A program made the translations under genes and the position numbers. 64,000 nucleotides of DNA, taken from positions 1,488,001 to 1,552,000 of the forward strand of contig NC_017910.1 of assembly GCF_000262305.1 (NCBI RefSeq). The letters are read 5' to 3'. The notes beneath the pieces were generated by a model. It had not been told where the DNA came from, did not search any database, and was given only the letters and a program-made list of their open reading frames with translations. This stretch comes from Shimwellia blattae DSM 4481 = NBRC 105725. GTDB taxonomy: Bacteria > Pseudomonadota > Gammaproteobacteria > Enterobacterales > Enterobacteriaceae. Below, piece after piece: positions 1 to 7,657 of the stretch. The stretch's first letter is position 1. Each line of letters opens with the position of its first letter.

Positions 1-127
1 CCCCGGTGCTGGCGGCTGTAAAGGTAGCGGGACATATTCACAGGCAGCCCTGATACAACGCCAGTGATTCAGGCTACACATTTACGCCGTTATATGATGT
101 ACTAATGGACTGTGTGAAAATACGTAA

Positions 128-156
128 TTTACTGTAAGACAAACAGAATCTACGTT
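128..156 (+). promoter_or_regulatory. Probable thiM promoter
   Basis: A -35-like TTTACT (128-133) and a -10-like TACGTT (151-156) are separated by 17 bases. The predicted start near 163 falls exactly at the 5' edge of the TPP aptamer, which supports the assignment. The 127 bases before it show no gene or structure that I recognise. Confidence 0.5.
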
Positions 157-160
157 TAAA

Positions 161-245
161 GACTCGGGGTGCCCTTCCTGGTGAAGGCTGAGAAATACCC
201 GTACCACCTGATCTGGATAATGCCAGCGTAGGGAAGTCTGATATC
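161..245 (+). ncRNA. TPP (THI-element) riboswitch upstream of thiM
   Basis: The leader carries the conserved THI-box blocks: ACTCGGGGTGCCCTTC near 162-177, GCTGAGAAATACCC at 187-200, and ACCTGATCTGGATAATGCCA at 205-224, followed by GCGTAGGGAA. This is the thiamine pyrophosphate aptamer. In E. coli thiM the ligand-bound form hides the ribosome binding site. Here the AGGAG Shine-Dalgarno (273-277) lies about 30 bases after the aptamer and there is no U-tract, so control of translation rather than of termination is inferred. Confidence 0.96.
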
Positions 246-287
246 TGACCGGTATCTCTTCCCGCGCCGGGCAGGAGCGTTAACCCT

Positions 288-1076
288 ATGCAGCCTGATC
301 TGCTGAGCGGCCCGCAGGCCGCCGATACTCTTCAACAATTACATTCCCGCGCCCCCCTGGTGCACTGTATGACTAACGACGTGGTGCAGGCTTTTAGCGC
401 CAATGTGTTACTGGCGCTGGGGGCGTCCCCCGCGATGGTGACTGATGCCGGAGAAACCCGCCAGTTTGCCGCCATTGCTGATGCATTACTGATAAACACC
501 GGCACCTTAACCCGCCCGCAGGCACAGGCGATGATGGCTGCTATTGAGGCGGCCCGGCAGGCGGCTAAACCCTGGGTACTGGATCCCGTTGCGGTGGGGG
601 CGCTGCACTTTCGCAGTGAGTTTGCCCGCCAGATCCTGGCATTAGCGCCGGCGGCTATTCGCGGTAATGGCTCGGAGATCCTTGCCCTGGCAGGCCTGTC
701 CGGCGGTGGCCGTGGGGTCGACACAATGGAGAGCGCCAGCGCCGCCATTCCGGCCGCCCGGGCGCTTGCCCGGCAGACCGGCGCTGTTGTGGCGGTAACC
801 GGTGAAACCGACTACGTCACCGACGGTGAGCGGGTGCTGGCCGTGCCCGGCGGGGATATTCTGATGACCCGGGTCGTGGGAACGGGCTGCGCCCTGTCTG
901 CGGTGGTCGCCGCCTGCTGCGCGCTCCCCGGGAACCGGCTGGAGCATGTGGCGGCAGCCTGCCGGATAATGTCCGCCGCCGGGAGCCAGGCCGTCACCAC
1001 CTGTCGCGGCCCGGGCAGTTTTGTGGCGGATTTTCTGGATGCACTTTATCAACTGGATGCGAGGACACTGGCATGA
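288..1076 (+). CDS. thiM: Hydroxyethylthiazole kinase ThiM
   Basis: ThiM phosphorylates the thiamine thiazole moiety (hydroxyethylthiazole) in the salvage pathway. The 262-residue product has the length and sequence pattern of enterobacterial ThiM, including the glycine-rich GTGC segment at residues 198-201 of the ribokinase-like fold. The start ATG at 288 has AGGAG 10 bases upstream and sits directly behind the TPP riboswitch, so thiamine status should control it. Its stop overlaps the thiD start by four bases (ATGA), indicating translational coupling. Confidence 0.96.
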   Translation: MQPDLLSGPQAADTLQQLHSRAPLVHCMTNDVVQAFSANVLLALGASPAMVTDAGETRQFAAIADALLINTGTLTRPQAQAMMAAIEAARQAAKPWVLDPVAVGALHFRSEFARQILALAPAAIRGNGSEILALAGLSGGGRGVDTMESASAAIPAARALARQTGAVVAVTGETDYVTDGERVLAVPGGDILMTRVVGTGCALSAVVAACCALPGNRLEHVAAACRIMSAAGSQAVTTCRGPGSFVADFLDALYQLDARTLA

Positions 1077-1882
1077 CACTGAAACGGATCAACGCCTTAA
1101 CCATCGCCGGAACCGATCCCAGCGGCGGTGCCGGGATCCAGGCGGATTTAAAAACCTTCTCGGCGCTCGGGGCGTACGGCTGTTCGGTGATCACCGCCCT
1201 GGTGGCCCAGAACACCACCGGCGTACAGTCGGTTTATCGGATTGAACCGGCGTTTGTTGCCGCCCAGATGGACTCGGTATTCAGTGATGTGCGTATCGAC
1301 ACCTGCAAAATCGGCATGCTGGCGGAAACGGATATTGTGGAAGCGGTTGCTGAACGCCTGGCGCGCTACCAGGTCACCAACGTGGTGCTGGATACAGTGA
1401 TGCTGGCGAAAAGCGGCGATCCGCTGCTCTCAGCCAGCGCCGTCAGCGCCCTGCGGGAGACACTGTTACCGAAGGTGGCGCTCATTACCCCGAATCTGCC
1501 GGAGGCGGCGGCCCTGCTGGGCTGCCCCCAGGCCACCAGTGAGCAGGAGATGCGTGAGCAGGGGGCGGCGCTACTGGCGCTGGGGTGCGGCGCGGTACTG
1601 ATGAAAGGCGGCCACTTGCTGGACGATCCCCAAAGCCCGGACTGGTTATTCACCGGTGATGAGGTGATGCGCTTCACCGCACCAAGAGTGGTGACGAAAA
1701 ATACCCACGGCACCGGTTGTACACTGTCGGCAGCGCTGGCGGCACTGCGCCCGCGCCACAGCAACTGGGGGGAGACGGTGGCAGAAGCAAAACGCTGGCT
1801 GTCCGCCGCGCTGGCCCAGGCAGACAGCCTGGAAGTGGGCCACGGCAACGGCCCGGTGCACCATTTCCACCAGTGGTGGTAA
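1073..1882 (+). CDS. thiD: Hydroxymethylpyrimidine/phosphomethylpyrimidine kinase ThiD
   Basis: ThiD phosphorylates HMP and then HMP-P, giving HMP-PP for coupling to the thiazole phosphate. The 269-residue protein starts with the typical INALTIAGTDPSGGAGIQAD segment and carries the anion-hole motif GTGC at residues 213-216 of the PfkB/ribokinase-like fold. It is the second gene of the thiMD unit, overlaps thiM by four bases, and is followed by a hairpin terminator. It presumably shares the TPP riboswitch control of thiM. Confidence 0.96.
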   Translation: MTLKRINALTIAGTDPSGGAGIQADLKTFSALGAYGCSVITALVAQNTTGVQSVYRIEPAFVAAQMDSVFSDVRIDTCKIGMLAETDIVEAVAERLARYQVTNVVLDTVMLAKSGDPLLSASAVSALRETLLPKVALITPNLPEAAALLGCPQATSEQEMREQGAALLALGCGAVLMKGGHLLDDPQSPDWLFTGDEVMRFTAPRVVTKNTHGTGCTLSAALAALRPRHSNWGETVAEAKRWLSAALAQADSLEVGHGNGPVHHFHQWW

Positions 1883-1965
1883 ACGGGCGTGTCCACCTGA
1901 GCTGCCAGCCGTTCCGCCTGTAATCTCCGCCTGCTGCTGGCGAAGATGCCGTTGTGCGACCAGAC

Positions 1966-1995
1966 TTAAACCTGCCCGTTACCGGGCAGGTTTAA
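1966..1995 (+). terminator. Hairpin terminator after thiD
   Basis: A perfect stem, AAACCTGCCCG / CGGGCAGGTTT, with a four-base loop lies between thiD and fbaB. The T-tract is short (TTTAAT), so this is a modest intrinsic terminator. Its position suggests that fbaB is a separate transcription unit. Confidence 0.6.
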
Positions 1996-2038
1996 TGTTC
2001 AGCCGGTGAGTGATGACCGGCCATTACGGGAGCACATT

Positions 2039-3091
2039 ATGACGGATATTACACAGCTGCTGGGCAAAGATGCCGACAGCCTGTTGCAGCACCGCTGTAC
2101 CACCATCGCCGCAGATCAGCTCTATTTACCGGGCAGTGATTATGTGGATCGGGTCATGACGGATAACAACCGCCCCCCGGCGGTGCTGCGCAATATGCAG
2201 ACGCTGTACAACACCGGGCGCCTGGCCGGTACGGGGTATCTCTCTATTTTGCCGGTTGATCAGGGGGTAGAGCACTCCGCCGGGGCCTCTTTTGCCGCCA
2301 ACCCGCTCTACTTTGATCCTAAAAATATTGTCGAGCTGGCGATTGAGGCGGGCTGTAACTGCGTGGCGTCTACCTACGGGGTGCTGGCTTCGGTTTCCCG
2401 GCGTTATGCCCACCGCATCCCGTTTCTGGTCAAGCTCAACCATAACGAGACCCTCAGCTATCCCACCACCTATGATCAGACCCTGTACGCCAGTGTAGAG
2501 CAGGCGTTTAATCTGGGGGCGGTGGCCGTCGGGGCGACCATCTATTTTGGCTCGCCGGAGTCGCGCCGCCAGATTGAAGAGATCTCCGCGGCGTTTGAAC
2601 GGGCCCACGAGCTGGGGCTGGTCACGGTACTGTGGGCTTATCTGCGCAACCCGGCGTTTAAAAAAGACGGGGTGGACTACCACGTCAGCGCCGATCTCAC
2701 CGGCCAGGCCAACCACCTTGCCGCCACCATTGGTGCCGATATTGTGAAGCAGAAAATGGCGGAAAATAACGGCGGCTACAGCGCCATCGGCTTTGGCTAT
2801 ACGGACGAGCGGGTATACACCCGGCTGACCACCGATAACCCTATCGACCTGGTGCGTTACCAGCTGGCGAACTGCTATATGGGGCGCGCGGGGCTGATTA
2901 ACTCCGGCGGGGCCGCCGGTGGCGAGACCGATCTGGCAGACGCGGTACGCACTGCGGTTATCAATAAACGGGCCGGGGGCATGGGGCTGATTCTGGGGCG
3001 CAAGGCGTTCAAGAAATCTATGGCCGAAGGGGTGAGACTGATTAACGCGGTTCAGGATGTGTATCTGGATACCCGGGTCACCATTGCGTAA
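2039..3091 (+). CDS. fbaB: Class I fructose-bisphosphate aldolase FbaB (DhnA type)
   Basis: FbaB cleaves fructose 1,6-bisphosphate to dihydroxyacetone phosphate and glyceraldehyde 3-phosphate through a Schiff base, mainly under gluconeogenic conditions. With the ATG at 2039 the protein is 350 residues, the family length. An upstream in-frame start at 2006 only adds 11 unrelated residues. The Schiff-base lysine falls at K237 in ADIVKQKMAEN, and the GINSGGAAGGETDL-like C-terminal phosphate-binding region is intact. CyaR is encoded immediately downstream on the other strand. Confidence 0.96.
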   Translation: MTDITQLLGKDADSLLQHRCTTIAADQLYLPGSDYVDRVMTDNNRPPAVLRNMQTLYNTGRLAGTGYLSILPVDQGVEHSAGASFAANPLYFDPKNIVELAIEAGCNCVASTYGVLASVSRRYAHRIPFLVKLNHNETLSYPTTYDQTLYASVEQAFNLGAVAVGATIYFGSPESRRQIEEISAAFERAHELGLVTVLWAYLRNPAFKKDGVDYHVSADLTGQANHLAATIGADIVKQKMAENNGGYSAIGFGYTDERVYTRLTTDNPIDLVRYQLANCYMGRAGLINSGGAAGGETDLADAVRTAVINKRAGGMGLILGRKAFKKSMAEGVRLINAVQDVYLDTRVTIA

Positions 3092-3104
3092 TGGTGGCGG
3101 ATAA

Positions 3105-3188
3105 AAAATCGGCCTGCCCGAGGGAGATCGGGCAGGCCAAGGAGGTGGTTCCTGGTATAGGTTGCTTTGTAGGATATGTAATTGCAGC
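3105..3188 (-). ncRNA. cyaR: Small regulatory RNA CyaR (RyeE)
   Basis: Read on the minus strand, the sequence contains the CyaR seed ACCAGGAACCACCTCC (3156-3141). It is followed by a GC-rich hairpin (GGCCTGCCCG / CGGGCAGGCC, 3138-3111) ending in six U residues (3110-3105). The gene lies just downstream of trhP (yegQ), as in E. coli. CyaR is an Hfq-binding RNA that represses ompX, nadE, luxS and yqaE mRNAs in E. coli. The 5' half differs from the E. coli sequence as I recall it, but the seed and terminator are clear. The 5' end at 3188 is set from the promoter spacing. Confidence 0.9.
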
Positions 3189-3195
3189 ACGGCGA

Positions 3196-3238
3196 ATCAT
3201 ACGGATATCCGACAAAACAGTGTGTGACCGGTTTCTAA
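3196..3238 (-). promoter_or_regulatory. cyaR promoter with class II CRP site
   Basis: On the minus strand a CRP-like site TTAGA-N6-TCACA occupies 3238-3223 and a -10 element TATGAT occupies 3201-3196, seven bases before the predicted RNA start. The CRP dyad is centred about 42 bases upstream of that start, the class II activator position. This agrees with the known cAMP-CRP control of CyaR. Confidence 0.75.
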
Positions 3239-3315
3239 GATCCTGAACAATTTGAAAAATAACGTAAGGTTACTTCTTTTTTTGTGAGGTCCGATCACAT
3301 TACGTGCAAAATGGT

Positions 3316-4686
3316 CTACGCCTTGTTTTTGCCGTGGGGATCCCGGGTCGTGTGTCCCGCCAGGTTGCGCAACAGCAGCCCGTACTCCAGCGCCATATCG
3401 TCAGGCACCGGGATCCATACGGTGTGGCCATCCCCCGGAGCGACATCGACCGGCTGGCCTTTGGTGTTTTCCATCTGTTCGAGGGTAAAGACCACGTTGC
3501 CCTGCGGGGTCATCATCTCCAGGCTGTCACCTTTGGTGAATTTGTTCTTCACCGCCACTGCGGCCAGCTCACCGCGCCGCTCGCCGGTGAATTCGCCCAC
3601 AAACTGCTGGCGGTCAGACACCGAATAGCCGTACTCGTAATTCTGGTAATCGTCGTGGGTGTGGCGGCGCAGGAAACCTTCGGTGTAACCACGGTGCGCC
3701 AGCCCTTCAAGGGTGTCCAGCAGGGCTGCGTCAAAGGGTTTCCCGGCGGCGGCGTCATCAATCGCCCGGCGGTAAACCTGCGCGGTGCGGGCACAGTAGT
3801 AAAACGATTTGGTGCGCCCTTCAATTTTCAGTGAGTGGACCCCCATCCGGGTCAGTTTTTCAACGTGCTGAATCGCGCGCAGATCTTTGGAGTTCATAAT
3901 ATAGGTGCCGTGTTCATCTTCGAACGCGGTCATATATTCCCCGGGGCGCTGGGCCTCTTCGATCATAAAGACTTTATCGGTCGGGGCGCCGAGACCGAGG
4001 GTCGGCTCAATATTCTGCACCGGGATCGGCTCATGCTGATGGACGATATTCCCCACATCGTCCTGCTTACCTTCCTGAACCTTGTACTCCCAGCGGCAGG
4101 CGTTAGTGCAGGTTCCCTGGTTCGGATCGCGCTTGTTGATATAGCCGGAAAGCAGGCAGCGCCCGGAGTAGGCCATGCACAGGGCTCCGTGAACGAAAAT
4201 CTCCAGCTCGATATCCGGCACCTGCTGGCGGATTTCGGCAATCTCTTCCAGGGAAAGCTCCCGGGAGAGAATCACCCGGGTAAGCCCCATCTGTTTCCAG
4301 AATTTTACCGTCGCCCAGTTAACCGCATTGGCCTGTACCGACAGGTGAATATCCATCGCCGGGAAGGCTTCGCGGACCATCATAATCAGCCCGGGATCAG
4401 ACATGATTAACGCGTCCGGCCCCATATCCACCACCGGTTGCAGATCGCGGATAAAGGTCTTCAGCTTGGCGTTATGGGGGGCAATATTGACCACCACATA
4501 AAACTTTTTCCCCAGCTGGTGGGCTTCCCGGATGCCGAGCGCAAGATTCTCGTGGTTGAATTCGTTATTGCGCACCCGCAGGCTGTAGCGCGGCTGGCCG
4601 GCGTAAACCGCGTCGGCACCATAAGCGAAAGCGTAACGCATATTCTTCAGCGTTCCCGCCGGGGAAAGGAGTTCTGGTGTAAACAT
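3316..4686 (-). CDS. trhP: tRNA 5-hydroxyuridine modification protein TrhP (YegQ)
   Basis: TrhP belongs to the peptidase U32 family and takes part in prephenate-dependent hydroxylation of uridine 34 in tRNAs. The 456-residue protein matches E. coli YegQ along its length. The U32 signature EIFVHGALCMAYSGRC is at residues 162-177, with the conserved cysteines C170, C177, C193 and C197. The first residues MFTPELLSPAGTL fix the start. It is a single-gene unit converging on fbaB with cyaR in between. Confidence 0.94.
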   Translation of the reverse strand: MFTPELLSPAGTLKNMRYAFAYGADAVYAGQPRYSLRVRNNEFNHENLALGIREAHQLGKKFYVVVNIAPHNAKLKTFIRDLQPVVDMGPDALIMSDPGLIMMVREAFPAMDIHLSVQANAVNWATVKFWKQMGLTRVILSRELSLEEIAEIRQQVPDIELEIFVHGALCMAYSGRCLLSGYINKRDPNQGTCTNACRWEYKVQEGKQDDVGNIVHQHEPIPVQNIEPTLGLGAPTDKVFMIEEAQRPGEYMTAFEDEHGTYIMNSKDLRAIQHVEKLTRMGVHSLKIEGRTKSFYYCARTAQVYRRAIDDAAAGKPFDAALLDTLEGLAHRGYTEGFLRRHTHDDYQNYEYGYSVSDRQQFVGEFTGERRGELAAVAVKNKFTKGDSLEMMTPQGNVVFTLEQMENTKGQPVDVAPGDGHTVWIPVPDDMALEYGLLLRNLAGHTTRDPHGKNKA

Positions 4687-4797
4687 AATGTTCTCGTTCT
4701 GATGTCAGGTCAGGGCCACACGGGCGTGTGGCGGGTAACGGTGGGAGGCCCACAAATTAAGGGCGGGAATTGTAGCGCCCCGCAGGCAGAGAGTAAA

Positions 4798-4818
4798 CCT
4801 GCCGGGCGCGGGCTCAGA
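4798..4818. repeat. Left copy of 21-bp direct repeat flanking relBE
   Basis: A 21-base sequence beginning CCTGCCGGGC and ending GGGCTCAGA recurs exactly at 5525-5545. The right copy contains the stop codon of baeR, so it is the resident copy. The left copy is the apparent duplicate made when the relBE segment arrived. Flanking bases outside the 21 differ. Confidence 0.85.
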
Positions 4819-4871
4819 GATGTTCCCACGCGATTTCTGGGGCAACAGGATCATAACGGTGATATCAGCAC

Positions 4872-4925
4872 ACTTGTCATACCCATTTTGTAGTGCGACA
4901 CTTGTAATGACGTTTGTAATTACAA
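4872..4925 (+). promoter_or_regulatory. relBE promoter/operator
   Basis: A perfect dyad TTGTAATTACAA (4914-4925) lies just before relB. Related half-sites (CTTGTAATGAC at 4901, ACTTGTCAT at 4872) sit upstream. This resembles the RelB operator of E. coli, where RelB and RelB-RelE complexes repress transcription in a conditional, ratio-dependent way. Confidence 0.7.
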
Positions 4926-4937
4926 GAGGTATAAGAC

Positions 4938-5177
4938 ATGGGTAGCATTAACCTGCGTATTGATGATGAACTTAAAGCTCGCTCTTACGCTGCGCTTGAA
5001 AAAATGGGTATAACGCCCTCTGAAGCGCTTCGTCTCATGCTTGAATATATCGCTGATAATGAACGTCTGCCGTTCAGACAGACACTCCTGAGTGATGAAG
5101 ATGCTGAGCTCGTGGAGATAATAAAAGAGCGTCTTCGCAATCCGAAGCCGGTCCGTGTGACGCTGGATGAGCTCTGA
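4938..5177 (+). CDS. relB: Antitoxin RelB
   Basis: The 79-residue protein has an N-terminal ribbon-helix-helix DNA-binding domain (MGSINLRIDDELKARSYAAL) and a C-terminal region ending NPKPVRVTLDEL that wraps RelE. From memory it differs from E. coli K-12 RelB at only a few positions, while neighbouring core genes differ more. That, with visibly lower GC than baeR or trhP, suggests recent transfer. RelB neutralises RelE and represses its own promoter. It overlaps relE by one base (TGATG). Confidence 0.95.
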   Translation: MGSINLRIDDELKARSYAALEKMGITPSEALRLMLEYIADNERLPFRQTLLSDEDAELVEIIKERLRNPKPVRVTLDEL

Positions 5178-5464
5178 TGGCGTATTTTCTGGATTTTGAC
5201 GAGCGGGCACTAAAGGAGTGGCGAAAGCTGGGCTCGACAGTACGTGAACAGTTTAAAAAGAAGCTGGCTGAAGTGCTTGAGTCACCCCGAATTGAAGCGA
5301 ACAAACTTCGCGGTATGCCTGATTGTTACAAGATAAAGCTCAGGTCTTCAGGTTATCGTCTTGTCTATCAGGTCATTGACGCGCAGGTTGTCGTCTTTGT
5401 GATTTCTGTCGGGAAAAGAGAACGCCCGGAAGTTTATAGCGAGGCGGTCAAACGCATTCTCTGA
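5177..5464 (+). CDS. relE: mRNA interferase toxin RelE
   Basis: RelE cleaves mRNA in the ribosomal A site. The 95-residue product has the family length and the basic, catalytic C-terminal half (KLRSSGYRLVYQV and ISVGKRERPEVYSEAVKRIL). Residues known to be needed in E. coli RelE, including the lysine/arginine positions around 52-61 and R81, and Y87 near the end, appear kept. No frameshift is seen, so the module looks functional. It lies inside the 21-bp repeats between trhP and baeR. Confidence 0.95.
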   Translation: MAYFLDFDERALKEWRKLGSTVREQFKKKLAEVLESPRIEANKLRGMPDCYKIKLRSSGYRLVYQVIDAQVVVFVISVGKRERPEVYSEAVKRIL

Positions 5465-5524
5465 AACCCGGCTGGGCATCCCTGTTTAACAGTGAAGGAG
5501 CCACCTCTGCTTTGTGTTGATAAT

Positions 5525-5545
5525 CCTGCCGGGCGCGGGCTCAGA
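5525..5545. repeat. Right copy of 21-bp direct repeat flanking relBE
   Basis: Exact match to 4798-4818. It spans the TGA stop codon of baeR (5543-5541, minus strand), so baeR is left intact after the insertion. The distance between copies (727 bases from start to start) defines the inserted relBE segment. Confidence 0.85.
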
Positions 5546-6266
5546 TAATTGAACCGGCGTCCGCCTCCCAGCGGTAGCCCACACCGTACACCGCACGGAT
5601 AAAGGACTCTTCGCTGTCCAGCGCTTCGAGTTTACGGCGCAGGTTTTTAATGTGGCTGTCGATGGTGCGATCGGTCACCACGCGGTAGTCGTCATAGAGG
5701 TGGTTGAGTAGCTGCTCCCGGGAGAAAACCTTGCCCGGCTCCGCAGAGAGGGTTTTTAACAGGCGAAACTCTGCCGGGGTCAGATCCAGCACTTTACCGC
5801 GCCAGCTGGCCTGGAAGCGGCCCTCATCAATGATAAGCGCAGCCGCGCTTTGCGGGTGGTGCAGGGCTTCGCCGCGGGGTTTGCAGCGCCGCAGAATCGT
5901 CTTAACCCGGGCCACCACTTCCCGCGGGCTGTAGGGCTTACAGATATAGTCATCGGCGCCAATCTCCAGCCCCAGCAGGCGGTCGATCTCTTCAATTTTA
6001 GCGGTCACCATAATCACGGGAATATCCGAGAAGCGGCGAATCTCTTTACACAGGGTTAAACCGTCGGTTCCCGGCAGCATCAGATCCAGCAGGATAAGGT
6101 CCGGCGGGGTCTGGCGCACATAGGCGAGCACCTGATCCCCGTGGGTTATCAGGGAGGGGGCATAGCTGGCGGCGCGCAGGTAGTCTATCAGTAGCTGGCC
6201 CAGTTTGGGCTCGTCTTCAACAATCAGAATGCGCGGTGTGGAGGCGTCAATGGGTAACTCGGTCAT
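5541..6266 (-). CDS. baeR: Response regulator BaeR
   Basis: BaeR is an OmpR-family regulator that activates mdtABCD and envelope-stress genes. The start chosen is ATG 6266, giving 241 residues that begin MTELPIDAS like E. coli BaeR and overlapping baeS by four bases (ATGA). A longer frame to 6380 lies inside baeS. The receiver domain carries the phospho-acceptor D61 in LLDLMLPG. The winged-helix DNA-binding domain (about residues 135-235) contains VVTDRTIDSHIKNLRRKL. It is the last gene of the mdtABCD-baeSR unit. Confidence 0.96.
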   Translation of the reverse strand: MTELPIDASTPRILIVEDEPKLGQLLIDYLRAASYAPSLITHGDQVLAYVRQTPPDLILLDLMLPGTDGLTLCKEIRRFSDIPVIMVTAKIEEIDRLLGLEIGADDYICKPYSPREVVARVKTILRRCKPRGEALHHPQSAAALIIDEGRFQASWRGKVLDLTPAEFRLLKTLSAEPGKVFSREQLLNHLYDDYRVVTDRTIDSHIKNLRRKLEALDSEESFIRAVYGVGYRWEADAGSII

Positions 6267-7657
6267 GTTTCTCTCTGTAATGCAGGATCCAGCGGTAGCT
6301 CTACTGTAATGCTTACCCCGCCGAAAGGCGAATGCCCGGCGCTGATCTGGCCGCCGTGGGCCGCGACGATATTGTAGCAAATCGCCAGCCCCAGCCCGGA
6401 GCCGCCGCTGGCCCGGTTGCGGGAGCCTTCCGTGCGGTAGAAGCGCTCAAAAAGCTGGGTGAGCTGATGGTCGGTCACGCCGGGTGCGCTGTCGGAAAAG
6501 GTCAGTATAAACCGCTCACCGGTCAGCTGGCCGGAAATGGTCAGTTGGCCACCTTTGTCCGTATAGCGCAGGCTGTTTTCCAGCAGGTTGTTAAACAGCT
6601 GGGAGAGCCGGTCCGGATCGCCAAAGATTATCACATCATCAGGCAGGGCCAGTTTGATCTCCAGCGCGCGGGAGTGGAAACGCTCGCGGAAAATACCGGC
6701 GGCCATCTCCAGCAGGGCGATAATGTCTATCGGGCGCTTCTGGTAGGCAAGGGCGCCTTCATCAGACAGCGAGAGCTGGTGTAGATCATTTACCAGCTTG
6801 GTCAGGGTGCCCACCTCCATTTGCAGGGAGGCGACCGTATCCGGGGTAAACTGGCGCACCCCGTCCTGGATGGCCTCCAGCTCGCCGCGCAGTACCGCCA
6901 GCGGGGTGCGCAACTCATGGGAGATGTCCGCCATCAGGGCACGGCGCATCTGCTGGTTTTTTTCCAGTGAGCTGGCGAGCTGGTTAAAGTCCCGGGCCAG
7001 GCGGCCCAGCTCATCGTTGGAGCTGGTCGCCACCCGGGTGGAAAAATCCCCGGCGGCCAGGCGGTGGGTTCCTTCCACCAGGCGTTTTACCGGGCGCAGC
7101 AGCCCCCGGGCCAGGGGGAAGGTGACACCGGCGGCCAGCAGGGTAGAGAGCACGACAATCAGCCAGCTGGAGCGGCGCTGCTGGCGGTCGAAATTAATAT
7201 CCGTGTTGCGGGTCAGCCGCTCCACCGGGGAGGCTATCACCCAGCCAACCACCTCATTATTCACTTTGATGGCCCGGCGGGCCCCGTCCCGGGGGATCGG
7301 GGGCGGCGGGCCGACCAGCATATTGTTGCGGGCGTCGGTCACCCAGAACTGGGTGCGCCAGCCGTGGGGCGGCATGTTAATGTCGTTGTCCGGATCCCGG
7401 TCAAAAGAGCGCAGCAGCTGGAACATATAGTGGCCGTTATGGCGCAGAAAACGCCAGCTGCCGCGCTGGGCATACTGCTCGCCGAGCGCGTCGCTCAGTA
7501 GCGTCAGGCGCTGCTCGTTACCGTGCTTGATATAGTCAATAAAACCGCGTTCAAAGCTCACCCGCACTGCCCAGTGCATCAGTACCAGCACCAGAATGCA
7601 GGAGGCGAGGATCGCCAGGAATAACTTGCCGGTGATCCCGGGCCGCCAGATTTTCAT
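6263..7657 (-). CDS. baeS: Sensor histidine kinase BaeS
   Basis: BaeS is the inner-membrane sensor for envelope damage that phosphorylates BaeR. The 464-residue protein shows a first membrane segment (about 10-30), a periplasmic sensor loop, a second segment (about 164-184), a HAMP linker, the H-box DISHELRTP with H247, the N-box NNLLENSLRY and the GGSGLGLAI nucleotide lid. Its start shares one base with the mdtD stop (TGATG), indicating coupled translation within the mdt-bae operon. Confidence 0.96.
   Translation of the reverse strand: MKIWRPGITGKLFLAILASCILVLVLMHWAVRVSFERGFIDYIKHGNEQRLTLLSDALGEQYAQRGSWRFLRHNGHYMFQLLRSFDRDPDNDINMPPHGWRTQFWVTDARNNMLVGPPPPIPRDGARRAIKVNNEVVGWVIASPVERLTRNTDINFDRQQRRSSWLIVVLSTLLAAGVTFPLARGLLRPVKRLVEGTHRLAAGDFSTRVATSSNDELGRLARDFNQLASSLEKNQQMRRALMADISHELRTPLAVLRGELEAIQDGVRQFTPDTVASLQMEVGTLTKLVNDLHQLSLSDEGALAYQKRPIDIIALLEMAAGIFRERFHSRALEIKLALPDDVIIFGDPDRLSQLFNNLLENSLRYTDKGGQLTISGQLTGERFILTFSDSAPGVTDHQLTQLFERFYRTEGSRNRASGGSGLGLAICYNIVAAHGGQISAGHSPFGGVSITVELPLDPALQRET

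Noticed and set aside
3111..3138. Hairpin as the terminator of fbaB
   Set aside because: The T-run is on the minus-strand side only, and the adjacent CyaR seed shows that the hairpin is the CyaR terminator.
2126..3190. A 354-codon open frame antisense to fbaB reaching into cyaR
   Set aside because: No family resemblance and low-complexity composition; fbaB on the other strand is clearly the real gene.
4938..5464. relBE as part of a prophage, as in the E. coli Qin region
   Set aside because: No phage gene lies nearby; trhP and baeR flank it directly within the 21-bp repeats.
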